Shown here in pieces: positions 11,272 through 22,349 of a stretch of DNA of 48,124 nucleotides. Position 1 is the first letter of the stretch. Each line of letters begins with the position of its first letter. Origin of the DNA: Cytospora piceicola (lineage: Eukaryota > Ascomycota > Sordariomycetes > Diaporthales > Cytosporaceae); assembly GCA_023375675.1 (NCBI GenBank), contig JALQBC010000088.1:1-48124 (forward strand), read 5' to 3'. Under the pieces are notes generated by a model. That model searched no databases and was not told the origin of the DNA. It worked only from the letters and a program-made list of their open reading frames with translations. Both the position numbers and the translations under genes were made by a program.

Positions 11272-12405
11272 TTTTTTACACGATTTCTGGTTCAAGAGAC
11301 TTTTATGAGCTGTGACATGGAGAGGAGCTACGGTTTGACAGTTGGAGTTGTTGTGAAGTTCTGGGGGTAACCATCTTTACTTGATACCTGTATGGACAGG
11401 AGGGGCCCAGGTGGTTAGCTGTTTACTGAGCTTTCTAGCTCTGGAAATGGATGTCATTGTCTTTTGCTAATTGTTTCATAGCTACACAGAGTATTGTAAT
11501 GTCCGTTCCCCAAAAACAAAGAGTAAAATAAGACGTAGAACACCATATATACCTAGGTATATTTGAGACGTTGACAAGGTTGGAGGTCAGGGGTACTCAT
11601 GATGTGGCACGTGCTTTATATTCATAGAGTCACCTGGCCCGTAGCTGGTCGGACTCCCCAGGGTGGAAATAGGCCCTAGGATCACTGAGCAAATAGTGAG
11701 CTTGGAGAAGCCGCACTGGGCACTGTCGGTCTTGTGCAGCTGTGTCCAAGTCTCCAATTCGACCTCATCTCCTTTCCCTTCGCTAATTGACGGACGGATT
11801 TCCAGCCTCGCAATTGTAGATACGCAGCTGCGCCCATTTCCTACACGCTCCTCAGTCCTCTTCTCTGACCGTCTGTCTTTATCTCTTTGTGCCTTATTGA
11901 TCTGGCATCGGGGCTTTACTGCCCAACTTGCCAACATCATCTTATCCAGCGAACGACGTTGATTGCGAGTGCGCTCCCCCTTTTGTAACATCCAGAATAG
12001 CCTCTCTAGTTGCCGCGCGTTGAGGACGAGTGGCGGACCAGTCTCCACCGTATACCAAGACCGATCCAGCCGGATGCTCTCCTGCACCATTACCTCAAGC
12101 TTCAATCAGTTTTCTTGACCGGCTCAACGACCCTGGCATTACTTCCTCCGTGTTACGTCGGACCAAGCGAACCAAGCTTGAACGGCCAACCTGCCCCATT
12201 GTTTTGGTTGCACCCAGGTCATACTCAACCTCGGCCACACGGCACTCGGAAGCTCCAACCTCAGATCGCCCTCCCATAAGCCAGCGCATAACTGTGGGCT
12301 TTACACACGAGCTCTGTTCTATAGCCATCCTTCAGCCCAACGCTCTTTCCTGCCACGAGCCCCCGACTACGACCGACGTTCCTTTAATCACTCCGAGTCG
12401 TTACG
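11272..12405. other. Intergenic and 5' leader of SLA1
   Basis: The left part (to about 11600) is AT-rich spacer with a palindromic TACCTAGGTA at about 11550. From about 11740 the plus strand becomes strongly pyrimidine-rich (many TCTT and CTCC runs), typical of a fungal core promoter and long 5' leader. Short ORFs in the leader, such as one from 12030, could be upstream ORFs but are unsupported. Confidence 0.45.
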
Positions 12406-15400
12406 ATGGGGTTTCTCGGCGTGTATAAGGCGGTATATGACTATGTTCCGCAGTCGGAAGGAGAGCTGCAAATCACCGAAGGAGACCTGCTATTTGTCCT
12501 CGACAAGAGCGACGAGGATGACTGGTGGAAGGCGAAGAAGAAGGCCAGTGCAGAAGACGAGGAGGAGCCCGTTGGTTTGATCCCAAGCAACTACATCCAG
12601 CAGGTGAGTGGATCTCTTATCAATTCTCCAGTCCGTTCAATGTCGTCTGATAGTCCATGTTCCAGGCACAACCCACCGAGAACGCACGCGCCCTTTACGA
12701 ATATACGAGACAGACGGACGAGGAATTGTCATTCCCTGAGGATGCTGTGCTCGAGGTTTTCGATACGTCAGATCCGGACTGGACCCTAGTAGGCCTGAAT
12801 GGCGACTACGGCTTCGTACCTTCGAACTACATTGACATAAGCGAGGGCCAGGGCCAGGGCGGTGGACATGAAGAAGCATCACCCATACCTGAGCCAGAAC
12901 CCGAACTGGAGCCCGAGCCGGCTCCCCCGAGCCTCCCAACGAGACCTGTCGCTCCCCCGGCCCCAACCGTCGAAGAAGCCGAGCCCAGCCCGCCCCTTCC
13001 CACACGCAATGTGCCCTCTGAGCCGAGCAGTCCCGCCGCCGCAGACCCGGCCTCGGCCATGGCGGCTGTGATGGGAGGCAGACCTCCTGCTCCCCCAGCC
13101 GTCGCTCGTGAAACTCCGCCCCCGCCTGCGTTGAACATGGCGCCTACTCGGCGGCCTGAGCCTTCCGAGCACGAGATATCCCCACCCCTGCCAACACGGG
13201 AACGAACCTCGACCATACAGTCCACGATGTCTGATAGCTATAACGAGAGCCTGTCGCCTCCAACGCGACAAGGCACTTTCCGCGATTTCTCACAATACGA
13301 CCGGAAGCAGCCTAGCCTTTCTGACCGCGATTTTACGCCCCGGCCTCAGGACCTGTCGCCTGGTGGATTCCACTTGTATAACATTAATGAGATGATACAT
13401 ATCATGGGAAAGAAGAAAAAGATGCCGACGACACTGGGTATTAACCTGAAGACGTTTAATATCATGATTGCGCCCGAGCATACACAAGATGGACCGTCGC
13501 AAGAATGGACTGGCGACAAGATGACGCACTACTCCCGGGAAGGAAAGCACGTGTTTATCGAGCTTGTGAAACCCAGCAAAAGCGTGGACTTCCATGCCGG
13601 TGCAAAGGACACGGCAGAGGAAATCGTCGCCGCACTGGGAGAGTTGGCTGGAGCTATCCGTGCTGTGGGTCTGCGGGAGGTCATTATGGCTGGCACCAGC
13701 AGGGAGCTCAAGAAGGGCAAGATGCTTTACGACTTTATGGCGCAGGGCGAAGACGAGGTTACAGTGGCCGACGGCGACGAGGTAGTCATTCTGGATGACT
13801 CCAAGAGCGAGGACTGGTGGCAAATCCGCAGGGTGAAGACTGGAAAGGAGGGGGTAGTGCCGAGCAGCTACGTCGAGATCTCAGGCACGACTCCGGCGCT
13901 GCCACAGTCCATGACCGGTGTCAACGCGGGTCGATCGACGGTCGCGCAGAACCGACTGGAAGAAGAGCGCCTGACGAAAGAGGCTGTTAAGGCAGCGCGT
14001 GCATCAGAGGTAGGGCCCGGAATGCGTTTGCCGGAAAGACGCAGCAGCTTGTCAGCAAGAGAACGGAATAGTAATACCTCATCACAGCGCAAAACCGACA
14101 GCGGCCACGGTGGAAGCTCTTCACGGTCCAGTACCAAGTCCAGTACGTATCCGATTCCCAATTCCATGAAGATGACTGACCAACGTCCTGTAGAACCCGA
14201 TATGTCCAAGGTGCGAACCTGGACAGACCGATCCAAATCGTTCAGCGTCGACGCCCAGTTCCTCGGCTTGAAAGACGGCAAAATCAACCTCCACAAGGTG
14301 AATGGCGTTAAGATCGCAGTGCCTATCGTGAAAATGTCCGTTGAGGATCTTGAGTACGTGGAACGAGTAACCGGAATTTCACTCGACGAGGATAAGCCCC
14401 TAGCAGATGTCAAGAGATCTAGGTCGCAGAGGCAACAGAAGACGCAGGTTGGGGCTAGCATCGAGCCGAAGCGGCCCGATTACGACTGGTTCCAGTTCTT
14501 CCTTGACTGCGAAATCCAGCCCGGGCTTTGCGAACGATATTCTCAAGCATTCAATCGAGACAACATAGACGAGACTGTCCTTCCGGACGTCGACGCCTCT
14601 GTGCTCCGAACTCTGGGTCTTAGAGAGGGTGACATTATCAAGGTCATGCGAGTCATAGACATCAAGTTCGGACGCAAGAAGAAGACGGACGAGGTCCAAG
14701 GCGAGGGCGGCTTGTTCTCCGGACCCGGCGGTGTCCTGAAGAACAACACTGGCAGGCCCCGCCCAGAGGCAAACAGGGCCACTGGCGACGTCGTGGATCC
14801 AAAGGCACTTGGCGGAAGTGAAGCCTCATCTCCTGCCGTGCTGACACCGGCAACGACAACTTCTGCGGTGTCGACAGGGAAGGAGGGCGGGTTCGAGGAT
14901 GACGCTTGGGATGTCAAGCCAGCGAAGTCTCAACCAGCAGTGGAAGTGGTACCAAAGGTTGAACCTCAGCCGGCTCCTCCTAAGCCTGCGGAGCCTCTTA
15001 TACCTGCTCTCACGCCAGGAATGCAAGAGCTCTCATTACTCACAGAGCCTCTGCAGCCCGCAAAGACTGCAGCTTCCATTCAAACCGCACCGCTTGTTAC
15101 GCAGCCTCCCCCCACAACGGCACCTGTGGCTGTTCAACCCACTGGAGCTACGCCAGGCTTCTTCTCCGCCTTGGCACAGCAACAGACCGGGCTGCCCAAC
15201 GGCCAACAGCAGCAGATGACCCCTCTCTCCCAGCAGCTTTCTCTCGCACGACAACGGCCCACGCCGCCTATGGGTGTTCAAGGGCAGACAGGAATTATGC
15301 CCCCGCCTCCTGCAAGACCGCTCTCTGCTCCACAAACCGCCCAGCCCAGCCAGTTCACTCTTCCTCCGATGGCACCACATGTGACAGGACAGGTCGCGCC

Positions 15401-16101
15401 CCCAGGGCATAGCTTGAACGACATCAACCAGCAGCGGATGCAGCAGCAATACATGCAGCAGATGCAGCCACAGATGACTGGCTACTCTCAACAACAGGGC
15501 ATGATGCCTATGCAGACTGGTATGCAGAATGGCATGCAGACTGGCATGCAGCCACAGACCACAGGCTTTGGTCAAAATCAGTTCATGCAACAGCAGTCCA
15601 TGATGACCGGCCAGCAGATGGGGCAAAGTCCCTTCGCCGACCCCAGACTCTCACAACAGTTCACGGGCATGGCACCTCAGTCTACCGGCTTCCAAGGACA
15701 GTATGGCCAACCAGGACAGCAGTTTGCTGCTCAGCCCACGGGTGGAATCAACTCATATCTGCCACCCGCCATGGAGCCCCAGAGGACAGGGGTGGCGCAG
15801 CCAATGCAGCCCCAGCCTACTGGTATGAGCTTCACGGCAGGCTTCGGCAACCATGGCATGCAGCAATCTGGGCCAACGGTGCAGCCACCTGCTCCTTTGA
15901 TGCCTCAACAGACGGGGCCACCACCACCGGTGCGGTTTGGAGTGCAGCCTGAAGCCAACAAAATGATGCCGCAGGCTACGGGTCGTCGTGCGAACCTCTC
16001 TGCTGCGAGTAAGTGCTACGAGGTCCCCTGTTCATCACGATAAAGACGTGACTGATGCTAACTCTGTGTGTATAGCTCCCGACAATCCATTTGGTTTCTA
16101 A
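12406..16101 (+). CDS. SLA1: Actin cytoskeleton-regulatory endocytic adaptor SLA1
   Basis: An adaptor of the endocytic coat that binds cargo, clathrin and the Las17/WASP machinery at cortical actin patches. Four exons are read: 12406-12603, 12666-14142, 14194-16008 and 16076-16101, giving 1171 residues. Domain order is classical: SH3 at about 5-66, SH3 at about 70-130, Pro-rich linker, a conserved fungal module at about 300-410, a third SH3 at about 415-475 (MLYDFMAQGEDEVTV..DWW), SHD1 at about 567-617 (TWTDRS..GLKDGKINLHKVNGVKIAVP), and the SAM-like SHD2 at about 654-717. The C-terminal ~300 residues are Gln/Met/Pro-rich with many Q-x-T-G repeats, known in the family as targets of Ark/Prk kinases. 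The protein ends in NPFGF, an EH-domain ligand. The 51-nt intron at 14143-14193 is in frame and open, so a naive ORF reads through it. Confidence 0.95.
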
Positions 16102-16331
16102 GGCCTGCTTAGTTTTTTTTCTATTTCGCCCGACATATTCACTAGCAATCCATCGTCTCAATACAACCCCGCGCCGCGACGCTTGATCACAGCAGTAGGT
16201 GGGCCAAAATGCTTCGGATCAACATAAAAGGGGGAGTGTTGTGGGCATGGCGATCGGAGAACAGCTTAGCCTCCAATCTAGCAAGTTGGATAGGATGGGT
16301 ATATTGGCCGTTTGGTGGAGTCAACGACGGT

Positions 16332-16369
16332 GAGGAGGAGGAGGAGGAGGAGGAGGAGGAGGAGGGAGG
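16332..16369 (+). repeat. (GAG)n trinucleotide microsatellite
   Basis: A nearly perfect GAG/GGA trinucleotide run followed by the GGCA tetramer repeat (ggcaggcaggca). All-purine on the plus strand. Confidence 0.9.
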
Positions 16370-17277
16370 CAGGCAGGCATGAGCATAATAATTTTGAGCC
16401 CGACACATCGATAAGCATGTAATAGATCAGCCCTTGCGATGTGCAGTACATAACCTATCACTATATTACAACGCAGACATTTCGATCTGCGCTCAGGTTG
16501 ATGCTTATTTATGTAGTTGTCGAATGACTCCTTGACGTTTTGCTCCTCCCAAGTCGTGCCAATAGAAATCTGGGGTTGTTTCAACAAGCGATGCCTCCAT
16601 GAACTGGAGGGCACGTGCCAGTGCTGTCCCTGAAGATCATTACGTTTGTATCAGATCCCACAATGATCACCTCACCGTCTTGGGGATGTCAGTCCCAATT
16701 TGCCCTGGCCCCCATTGAGCATCGCTGATATGGCTTCCTCATTTTCCTGCTAGATTCCGTGCCATACGCGGCGAGCCTGTCTCTTGCTCAGATCCGGACG
16801 TCGCCTAAAATGTGGTGAAGAGTGAACGATGTTTAAAGTTCATTGGATGCATGGTACCGGTACATACTTGATAGGCGTGGCGGGATACGGTGAGGGTCGT
16901 CACCTCACTGGCTTTCTCCTCCTCACTGAAGTATACCGCGTCCGAAATCGGGCTGTTTATCGGCTTCACGCGGACCCCTTGTTCGGTGATATTGTACATA
17001 GTTGCACGCACTGGGAAACCGACTGGGGTGCATCCACGTGTGGTATCAGATGCAACGGCCAGATTAGGAAGTCCTTCGACAGCTTGCGATGTGACACGGC
17101 AGACCTCGTCGATCCGCTGTAGATCGTCATCCTATGAGAGATCTACCGGCACTTGGGAGTTGATGCCCAGTCGACGGCGGGGACGGCGGACGCGCCGTGG
17201 AATTATTGTGAGCCACACGCGGGTTTGCAGAGCAGTATAGGACATTGAGGATTCAGGGTCGACTACTCCATAGGTAT

Positions 17278-17313
17278 GAGGAGGAGGAGGGAGAAGAGGA
17301 GGAGGAGGAGAGG
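17278..17313 (+). repeat. GAG-rich polypurine tract
   Basis: Imperfect GAG/GGA repeats, entirely purine on the plus strand, lying about 30 bases upstream of the TATA element of the small secreted protein gene. Confidence 0.85.
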
Positions 17314-17344
17314 GTAATCTAAGCAGCAAGGCAACAAGATGGGA

Positions 17345-17351
17345 TATATAA
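17345..17351 (+). promoter_or_regulatory. TATA box of the small secreted protein gene
   Basis: TATATAA inside gggatatataaacc, about 190 bases upstream of the ATG at 17537. The pyrimidine/CA-rich leader that follows fits a transcription start near 17380-17400. Position and sequence only; no experimental support. Confidence 0.5.
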
Positions 17352-17536
17352 ACCAGCTTCCACCATGCCTTTAGCCATCCGATGTTTGATGTGTGCCTCA
17401 TCAGTCTTCCAAGTCCCTTCCCATACTCTCACTCAAACCAAACACACTCCTTTTCTTCATTCCAACTACAGTCTGCTAGCCAGCCTCTTTCTTGACATCA
17501 ACACCACGATACCACACACACACAACCACAAACAAA

Positions 17537-17949
17537 ATGTACTCCAACATCGTCCTCATCGCCACCTTCGTCGCCGCCGCCCTGGCGGCCCCGGCCCCCC
17601 AGCTCGGCCCCGTGGGCGACATCGTCGGAGGTGTCACCGGCGGTGCCACCGGCACCGACGCCGCCTCTGCCGCGACGTCCTCCGGCTCTGCTCTGGTAGG
17701 TTTGACAGAAGAAACCCCACCCCCCCCTCCCCACCCCTCCTCCCCACCCCCAAAACCTCTCTGATATCTCTGATGAGTACGCGCTCACACTGTTGTTTCC
17801 AGTCCGGCATCACCGACGGCGTGACCAGCGGCCCGGCCGGCGACGTCGTTGGGGCTGTAACCAACGGCCCAGTGGGCGACGTGGTCGGGGACGTGACCAA
17901 CGGCCCAGTGGGCGATGTGGTTGGAGGCGTGACCGGCGGCGGCCTGTAA
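17537..17949 (+). CDS. Small secreted Gly/Val repeat protein
   Basis: Two exons, 17537-17695 and 17803-17949, give 101 residues. The N-terminus is a clear signal peptide (MYSNIVLIATFVAAALAAPAP), with likely cleavage after ALA or the APAP segment. The mature part is built from near-identical 12-residue units, GPVGDVVGxVTN, seen three times in the second exon after a first diverged copy (GPVGDIVGGVTGG) in exon 1. There are no cysteines in the mature protein, and the composition is Gly, Val, Asp, Thr, Ala. I know no named family with this repeat. It may be a cell-wall or extracellular structural protein, or a candidate effector. A TATA box and CA-rich leader suggest strong regulated transcription. 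The intron is C-rich (runs of cccc). The repeat units are also repeated at DNA level, so copy number may vary between strains. Confidence 0.75.
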
Positions 17950-18576
17950 GGGGAGGAGAAGACGAAAAACCACCTCTTAATCTAGCGGAAGCGCAGCTCT
18001 CAGCGGTGGTAAGTGACAACGGCAGATCGACCCCCGAGGCCTGGAGAACCATGAACTGACGCCTCCTCGCCTGCTAGTCGAGAGTGCCCGTCTGGAAACC
18101 CGAGTCTCACGGTGGAACAGAAACTGAACTGGAACTTCGGTAGCCGGTCTTAATATTATTGTCTTATTCAACCGAACGCACGATGCCCGCCCTCCTTCCC
18201 TCCCAGTGACCATGGCCCGCGCGGGGGCTGTCGCTCGGAGTCGCCTCCCTATGTTATTGGTGTGGTACACATGACGATATCCAAGACCTCTCATGTATAC
18301 ACATAGGCCTTGGAGTCTGCTGGATCTGCGGTGCAGAAACTTTATACACAACACATTCTTCCCATCTCGAGGCCGCTCCGTCCACTGCCCCTGCTTCATA
18401 TGTGACTTGTCCCCTTCTATCACTGGCCGTGCTGGCGCTGTGACAGAAACAGAAACGGGACGCTGAATATCGAGTTTGATGCCTTGCCGACGGGGAAACA
18501 GCTGGCAAGTTTTTGTGAAGAAAAAAAAAAAAAAACTGTTGCAACAGCGTCTCCCCGCACGTAAAACTGCGGTCGT
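17950..18576. other. Convergent intergenic region
   Basis: Lies between the 3' ends of the secreted protein gene and the TLC-domain gene. It contains a run of 16 adenines at about 18520-18535, which on the minus strand is a poly-T downstream of the TLC gene stop. No gene recognised. Confidence 0.5.
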
Positions 18577-19747
18577 CTACTGGATGTCTCCGAAGTCGTC
18601 ATCCTTGATCTCGATCTCCGGGACGCTGTTGCGCCTCCTGATGCCGTCCAACTTCTCCGCGACGCTGGCAGCCGTGCCGGACCCGACGGCCGGCCCGTCG
18701 CCCTGCGCGGGCTCCTCCTTCTCCCCCTCCTTGCCGGAGGGCACGAACCTCTTGCGCACGGCCTTGATCATCTTGCCGAACCAGACGAAGTTGAGCGCGG
18801 TGAGGGTCAGGTTGCTGGCCAGGTAGACGGCGACGAGCCAGACGGGCAGCGGGCCGGCCTCCCTGGCGAAGACCATGACGTCCTCGCCGCCGGGCAGCAG
18901 CTTCTCCGCGCCGGCCGGGGTCACGGACATGTACTCGGTGTTGGGGCCCGTGTACAGCGCGCGGTACATGTCGTACCACACGACGGCCGACTGGCCGACG
19001 CCCCAGATGAGGCGGGCCGAGAAGAAGGTGATGAGGAGCACGATGCCGTTGTACAGCTGCAGCTTGGTGCCGGTCATGCCCAGCTTGTCGCAGAACCAGT
19101 GGACGTTGAGGAAGGGGGTGGAGAGCTCGTAGAGGATGAAGACGGAGGCGTAGTAGTTCAGGAATGGTCTCTGCGAGGTGGGAAAAAAGGGGGGTCGGTC
19201 AGCACACAGGAGGCGCGTCTTTGGTAGGATAAGGGATGTGGGGCGCAACCCGGGAGACTTGACTTACGTATCCAAAGGAGTAGACGAGGAGGGCACTGGT
19301 GGCGTGAGCCAGCAGGCCAAGGCCAAAGACGTCGAGGAAGCTCAGGGTCATGACGAAGTCCCAGAGGAAGTAGCCAGCAGCCATGGACTGGACCAGGCCG
19401 CTGGCGCCAGTGTAGCCCCAGATGCGAGCCTGCCAGTCCATGTTCCTGCGCTCCTCGTCGGCCCACATGCAGTAGAGGGCCATGATGTTGATCAGGGTGC
19501 TCTGGAACAGGGAGACGACGTGCGAGTCCCAGCTCACCCTCTTGCCCCTATCGGCCGGGTAGTACCGTGGGAAGTACTTCTTGGAGGCCCATGGCGAGAC
19601 GACGAGGTGGATGAAGGTGTAGAGGAGGGCGGCGGCGAGGACCTCGTGGATGTGCAGCGGCAGCACGGTCAGGTTGCACTTTTCGGCAAAGGGGCGCACC
19701 CATTGGCTGAGGGCGGGGATGGGCGCTATAGGGAAAGGGTCCTTCAT
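18577..19747 (-). CDS. TLC-domain (TRAM/LAG1/CLN8) membrane protein
   Basis: Minus-strand gene with two exons, 19747-19268 and 19170-18577, giving 357 residues. The intron has GTAAGT and CAG ends and joins FGY to RPFLNYYASVF in frame. The protein has about six to seven hydrophobic segments. Between roughly residues 75 and 290 it looks like a TLC domain of the TMEM56/TLCD4-like fungal type: RVSWDSHVVSLFQSTLINI, then GYFLWDFVMTLSFLDVFG (the W-D-F/D pattern typical of TLC helices), HATSALLVYSFGY, and FLNVHWFCDKLGMTG. The C-terminal ~70 residues are hydrophilic and charged. Family knowledge links TLC proteins to lipid sensing or ceramide synthesis, but the Lag1 catalytic His-His pair is not seen, so I would not call it a ceramide synthase. 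The start MKDPFPIAP is chosen because longer forms are low-complexity IYTY repeats. Confidence 0.85.
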
Positions 19748-19968
19748 GGCGGGCGGGTGGGAGAGAGGATGATTTGGAGTTTGGAGTGCCTTCTGGTGGA
19801 GAGGAGGGGGGGGGGGAAGGGAGAAAAGAAGGAGGGGAGGAAGTCGGCGGCGAGGTAAAGATATATATATGTATATATGTGTATATCTATATTTATGCAC
19901 CTAAGTAGGGTATAAATATATATACACACACATATATATGATGTACCACGCGTGAGCAACGAAAGGGA

Positions 19969-19996
19969 AGTAAGTAAGTGAGTGAGTGAGTAAGTA
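19969..19996 (+). repeat. GTAA/GTGA tetranucleotide microsatellite
   Basis: Short run of agtaagtaagtgagtgagtg type. It is the same tetranucleotide motif that builds the large satellite blocks at the right end of this window. Confidence 0.75.
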
Positions 19997-20184
19997 GTGA
20001 ATACAGTATCAGTATGTGACCCCGGCACGCCTCTGCAGGGCATGGGAACAGGTGTCACACAGGGACAGGAGGTCAACTGGTTTTTGTCACCCGCCAAGAG
20101 GAGGGTTAGGGCTTAAGTAAGGGATGGGGGTAGGTAGGTCGATAGTTACCGAGGTACGCTACGGGCACGTACCACCTATATACT

Positions 20185-20216
20185 TTACTACCTTACTACC
20201 TTACTACCTTACTACC
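20185..20216 (+). repeat. (TTACTACC)4 octamer tandem repeat
   Basis: Four perfect copies of the octamer TTACTACC, flanked by degenerate relatives. The complement reads GGTAGTAA. Confidence 0.9.
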
Positions 20217-20476
20217 TAGTCTACTTAGTATACTACCACAGTATACCGTCCATACCTGTGAACAGACGAGAGCACCACGCTTTTTTTCTCTATTTCCCAC
20301 GCTGCAGCCACCAACCCTCTAGTCCATTCATGATCCATCTCCTGACAACAATGCTTGCAGGACCTGCTCATACGATTTGATGACCACGCGTAAGCCCTGC
20401 CGGGCTTCGCGAACTTGACTCCTTTCGCTCGCACGTACGCACGCAACGCCATTCGAGGCTTTCTTTCCTTGGCGCC

Positions 20477-21794
20477 ATGGCCGCGACCAGCTGCACGGCC
20501 AGGTTCGCCCACACAATCCGACCTCAGCTGCAGTGTAAGCTAAGCGCCCATGCGACTATCCCCCCTCGCCTAACTCTCAAACAAGGAATCTTTACTCAAT
20601 ACCATCCTACTTGCAGCCATTGCCCGTTCCGCCAGACCATATGCCTCTCCAACCTTTACCAGACCACCACCTGCTATGCCGCCGACGTCATGTAGCAGAC
20701 GACTCTCGACCCAACCGACGCCCACATCTGAACCGCCCAGTAAGCACTTTACATATAGCATCGCAGCATCCTACATAGGCAAAGACCGGCCCTACGACCC
20801 CTCCACCCACGTGTTCCACTTCAACCCCTACAACCACGTCCAGCCACCTCGGAAAAGAAGCAAGCGCGCCCGCCCCGAAAGTGGCCAAGATGCCTTTTTC
20901 GTCACGCGCATGAACGACACAGGTGGTGTCGCACTCGGCGTCGCTGATGGCGTCGGTGGATGGATGGACTCGGGCGTCGACCCGGCCGACTTCTCCCATG
21001 GCTTCTGCGACTACATGGCCGCAGCAGCATACCAGCATTCCCCGAGCAGCGACGGCGGCAAGCCCGCCGCCCTCACGGCCAAGTCCCTCATGCACACCGG
21101 CTACGAGGCCATCTGCGCCGACGAGTCCGTACCAGCCGGCGGGTCCACCGCCATCGTCGGGCTCCTCGACCCCGCCGGGACCCTCGAGGTCGCGAACCTG
21201 GGCGACAGCGGGTACATCCACCTGCGGCTCAACGCCGTGCACGGGTGCTCGGAGCCGCAGACGCACGCCTTCAACACGCCGTTCCAGCTCTCCGTCATAC
21301 CGCCCTCGATCCTGCGCCGCATGCAGGCCTTCGGGGGCTCGCAGCTCGCGGACCTGCCCCGGGACGCCGACGAGTCGCGCCACGGCCTGCGCCACGGCGA
21401 CGTGCTCGTGTTCGCGTCCGACGGCGTGTGGGACAACCTGTTCAACCAGGACATCCTGCGCATCGTGAGCTCGGCCATGCAGGGCTGCGGCGCCTGGGTC
21501 AACGGCGGCGCCGGCGGCATACGGGTCAGGCCGGACCTGTCGCCCTACACGCAGCCCCCGGGCGGGGACGGGAGGGCCGCGGCGAGCCTCCAGGGCCTGA
21601 TAGCCACCCAGGTCACGGGCGCCGCCAAGGCCGCCAGCGTAAACACCAAGCTGGACGGGCCTTTCGCCAAGGAGGTCAAGAGGTACTACCCCGGAGAGGC
21701 GTGGCGGGGCGGCAAGGTCGATGACATATGCGTCATTGCCGTCGTGGTGTCCGAGACCAAGCCCGACGATGCTCCAGTCAAAGCAAAGCTGTGA
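20477..21794 (+). CDS. PTC7: PP2C-type protein phosphatase, PTC7-like
   Basis: A metal-dependent Ser/Thr phosphatase of the PTC7/PPTC7 branch, which acts in mitochondria in yeast (coenzyme Q and mitophagy control). Two exons, 20477-20534 and 20617-21794, give 411 residues; the donor is gtaagc and the acceptor ttgcag, joining codon TCC. The N-terminal ~60 residues are rich in Arg, Ser, Thr and Pro with almost no acids (AIARSARPYASPTFTRPPP), as expected for a mitochondrial presequence. PP2C motifs are in order: GVADGVGGW with metal ligand Asp130, GSTAIVGLLDP and NLGDSG, FASDGVWDNLF with Asp288, and the C-terminal GKVDDICVIAVVV with Asp388/Asp389. The block DAFFVTRMNDTGGVALGVADG is typical of the PTC7 group. 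An antisense frame of 441 codons overlaps this gene and is a shadow of its high GC. Confidence 0.92.
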
Positions 21795-22349
21795 GGCTCC
21801 TGCTGTGGTGTCAAGCATACCGGGCTTCCTGATCTTTGGGGACGGCACGCAACCATATGCTGTACAAGAAGGGTTGGCATACTGCAAACAGAATTTACAC
21901 CAATCATCATTAACACGGGAAAAGGCGTATAAGGGAGGCAAGGCCACGGTAGACTTGGTTCCGATTTTGATAGATGGCTCGGGACTACGAGATAGGGTCT
22001 CGGAAGCCCCCAAAAGACTTCAGTAGTGTTTGTATCTATGAGATATGGTCCAGAGACCACGGGGACGTCACGATTTCTGTGATAAGACTCCGTATTACAT
22101 AAGATAGAATTCAATATCATGTCAAAGCCGTGGGAAGTAACAACTCTAGCATGGTTGGTCGTTCTATAGGCCTGGGTTTGGCCGAAAGGTCTGGCAACAC
22201 AGATATTTGTGAACCACCCGACGGCCTACGTCAATAGCCGGGTTCAGCTTGTCCGGCAGCATTTCACCAACATGAGCCGGGGTCTCAAAAGGTACCAATG
22301 CTTCCCTATCAAATATATACAGCCTGGTTCTGCCGAAAGATGGAGGCTT
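21795..22349. other. Intergenic region downstream of PP2C
   Basis: Presumed 3' region of the phosphatase gene plus spacer. ORFs here are short and unrecognised. The right end touches the decayed tail of the GNAT pseudogene. Confidence 0.45.

Larger units (their letters stand above)
16102..17536. other. Intergenic region with two polypurine tracts
   Basis: No gene recognised. It contains a (GAG)n purine tract at 16332-16369 and a second purine block at 17278-17313. Between them lie short overlapping ORFs with no domain. The last ~200 bases are the promoter and leader of the small secreted protein gene, rich in CA and CT. Confidence 0.5.
19748..20476. other. Divergent intergenic region with microsatellites
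   Basis: Shared upstream region of the TLC gene (minus) and the PP2C gene (plus). It holds a G run (about 19804-19816), an AT-rich TATATG/TATA block at about 19860-19940, a GTAA/GTGA tetranucleotide repeat at 19969-19996, and four perfect TTACTACC octamers at 20185-20216. No gene recognised. Confidence 0.6.

Noticed and set aside
15036..15626. 196-codon minus-strand ORF inside SLA1
   Set aside because: Antisense of the Gln/Met/Pro repeat tail; His/Leu-rich translation is the expected reverse of CAG and ATG codons.
17365..17949. 194-codon plus-strand ORF over the small secreted protein gene
   Set aside because: Its upstream part is leader plus the wrong frame of exon 1 (Arg/His-rich). Only its last 48 codons coincide with the real second exon.
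20688..22013. 441-codon minus-strand ORF antisense to the PP2C gene
   Set aside because: It mirrors a GC-rich exon with clear PP2C motifs on the plus strand. Its own translation is Gly/Val/Arg-rich without any domain.
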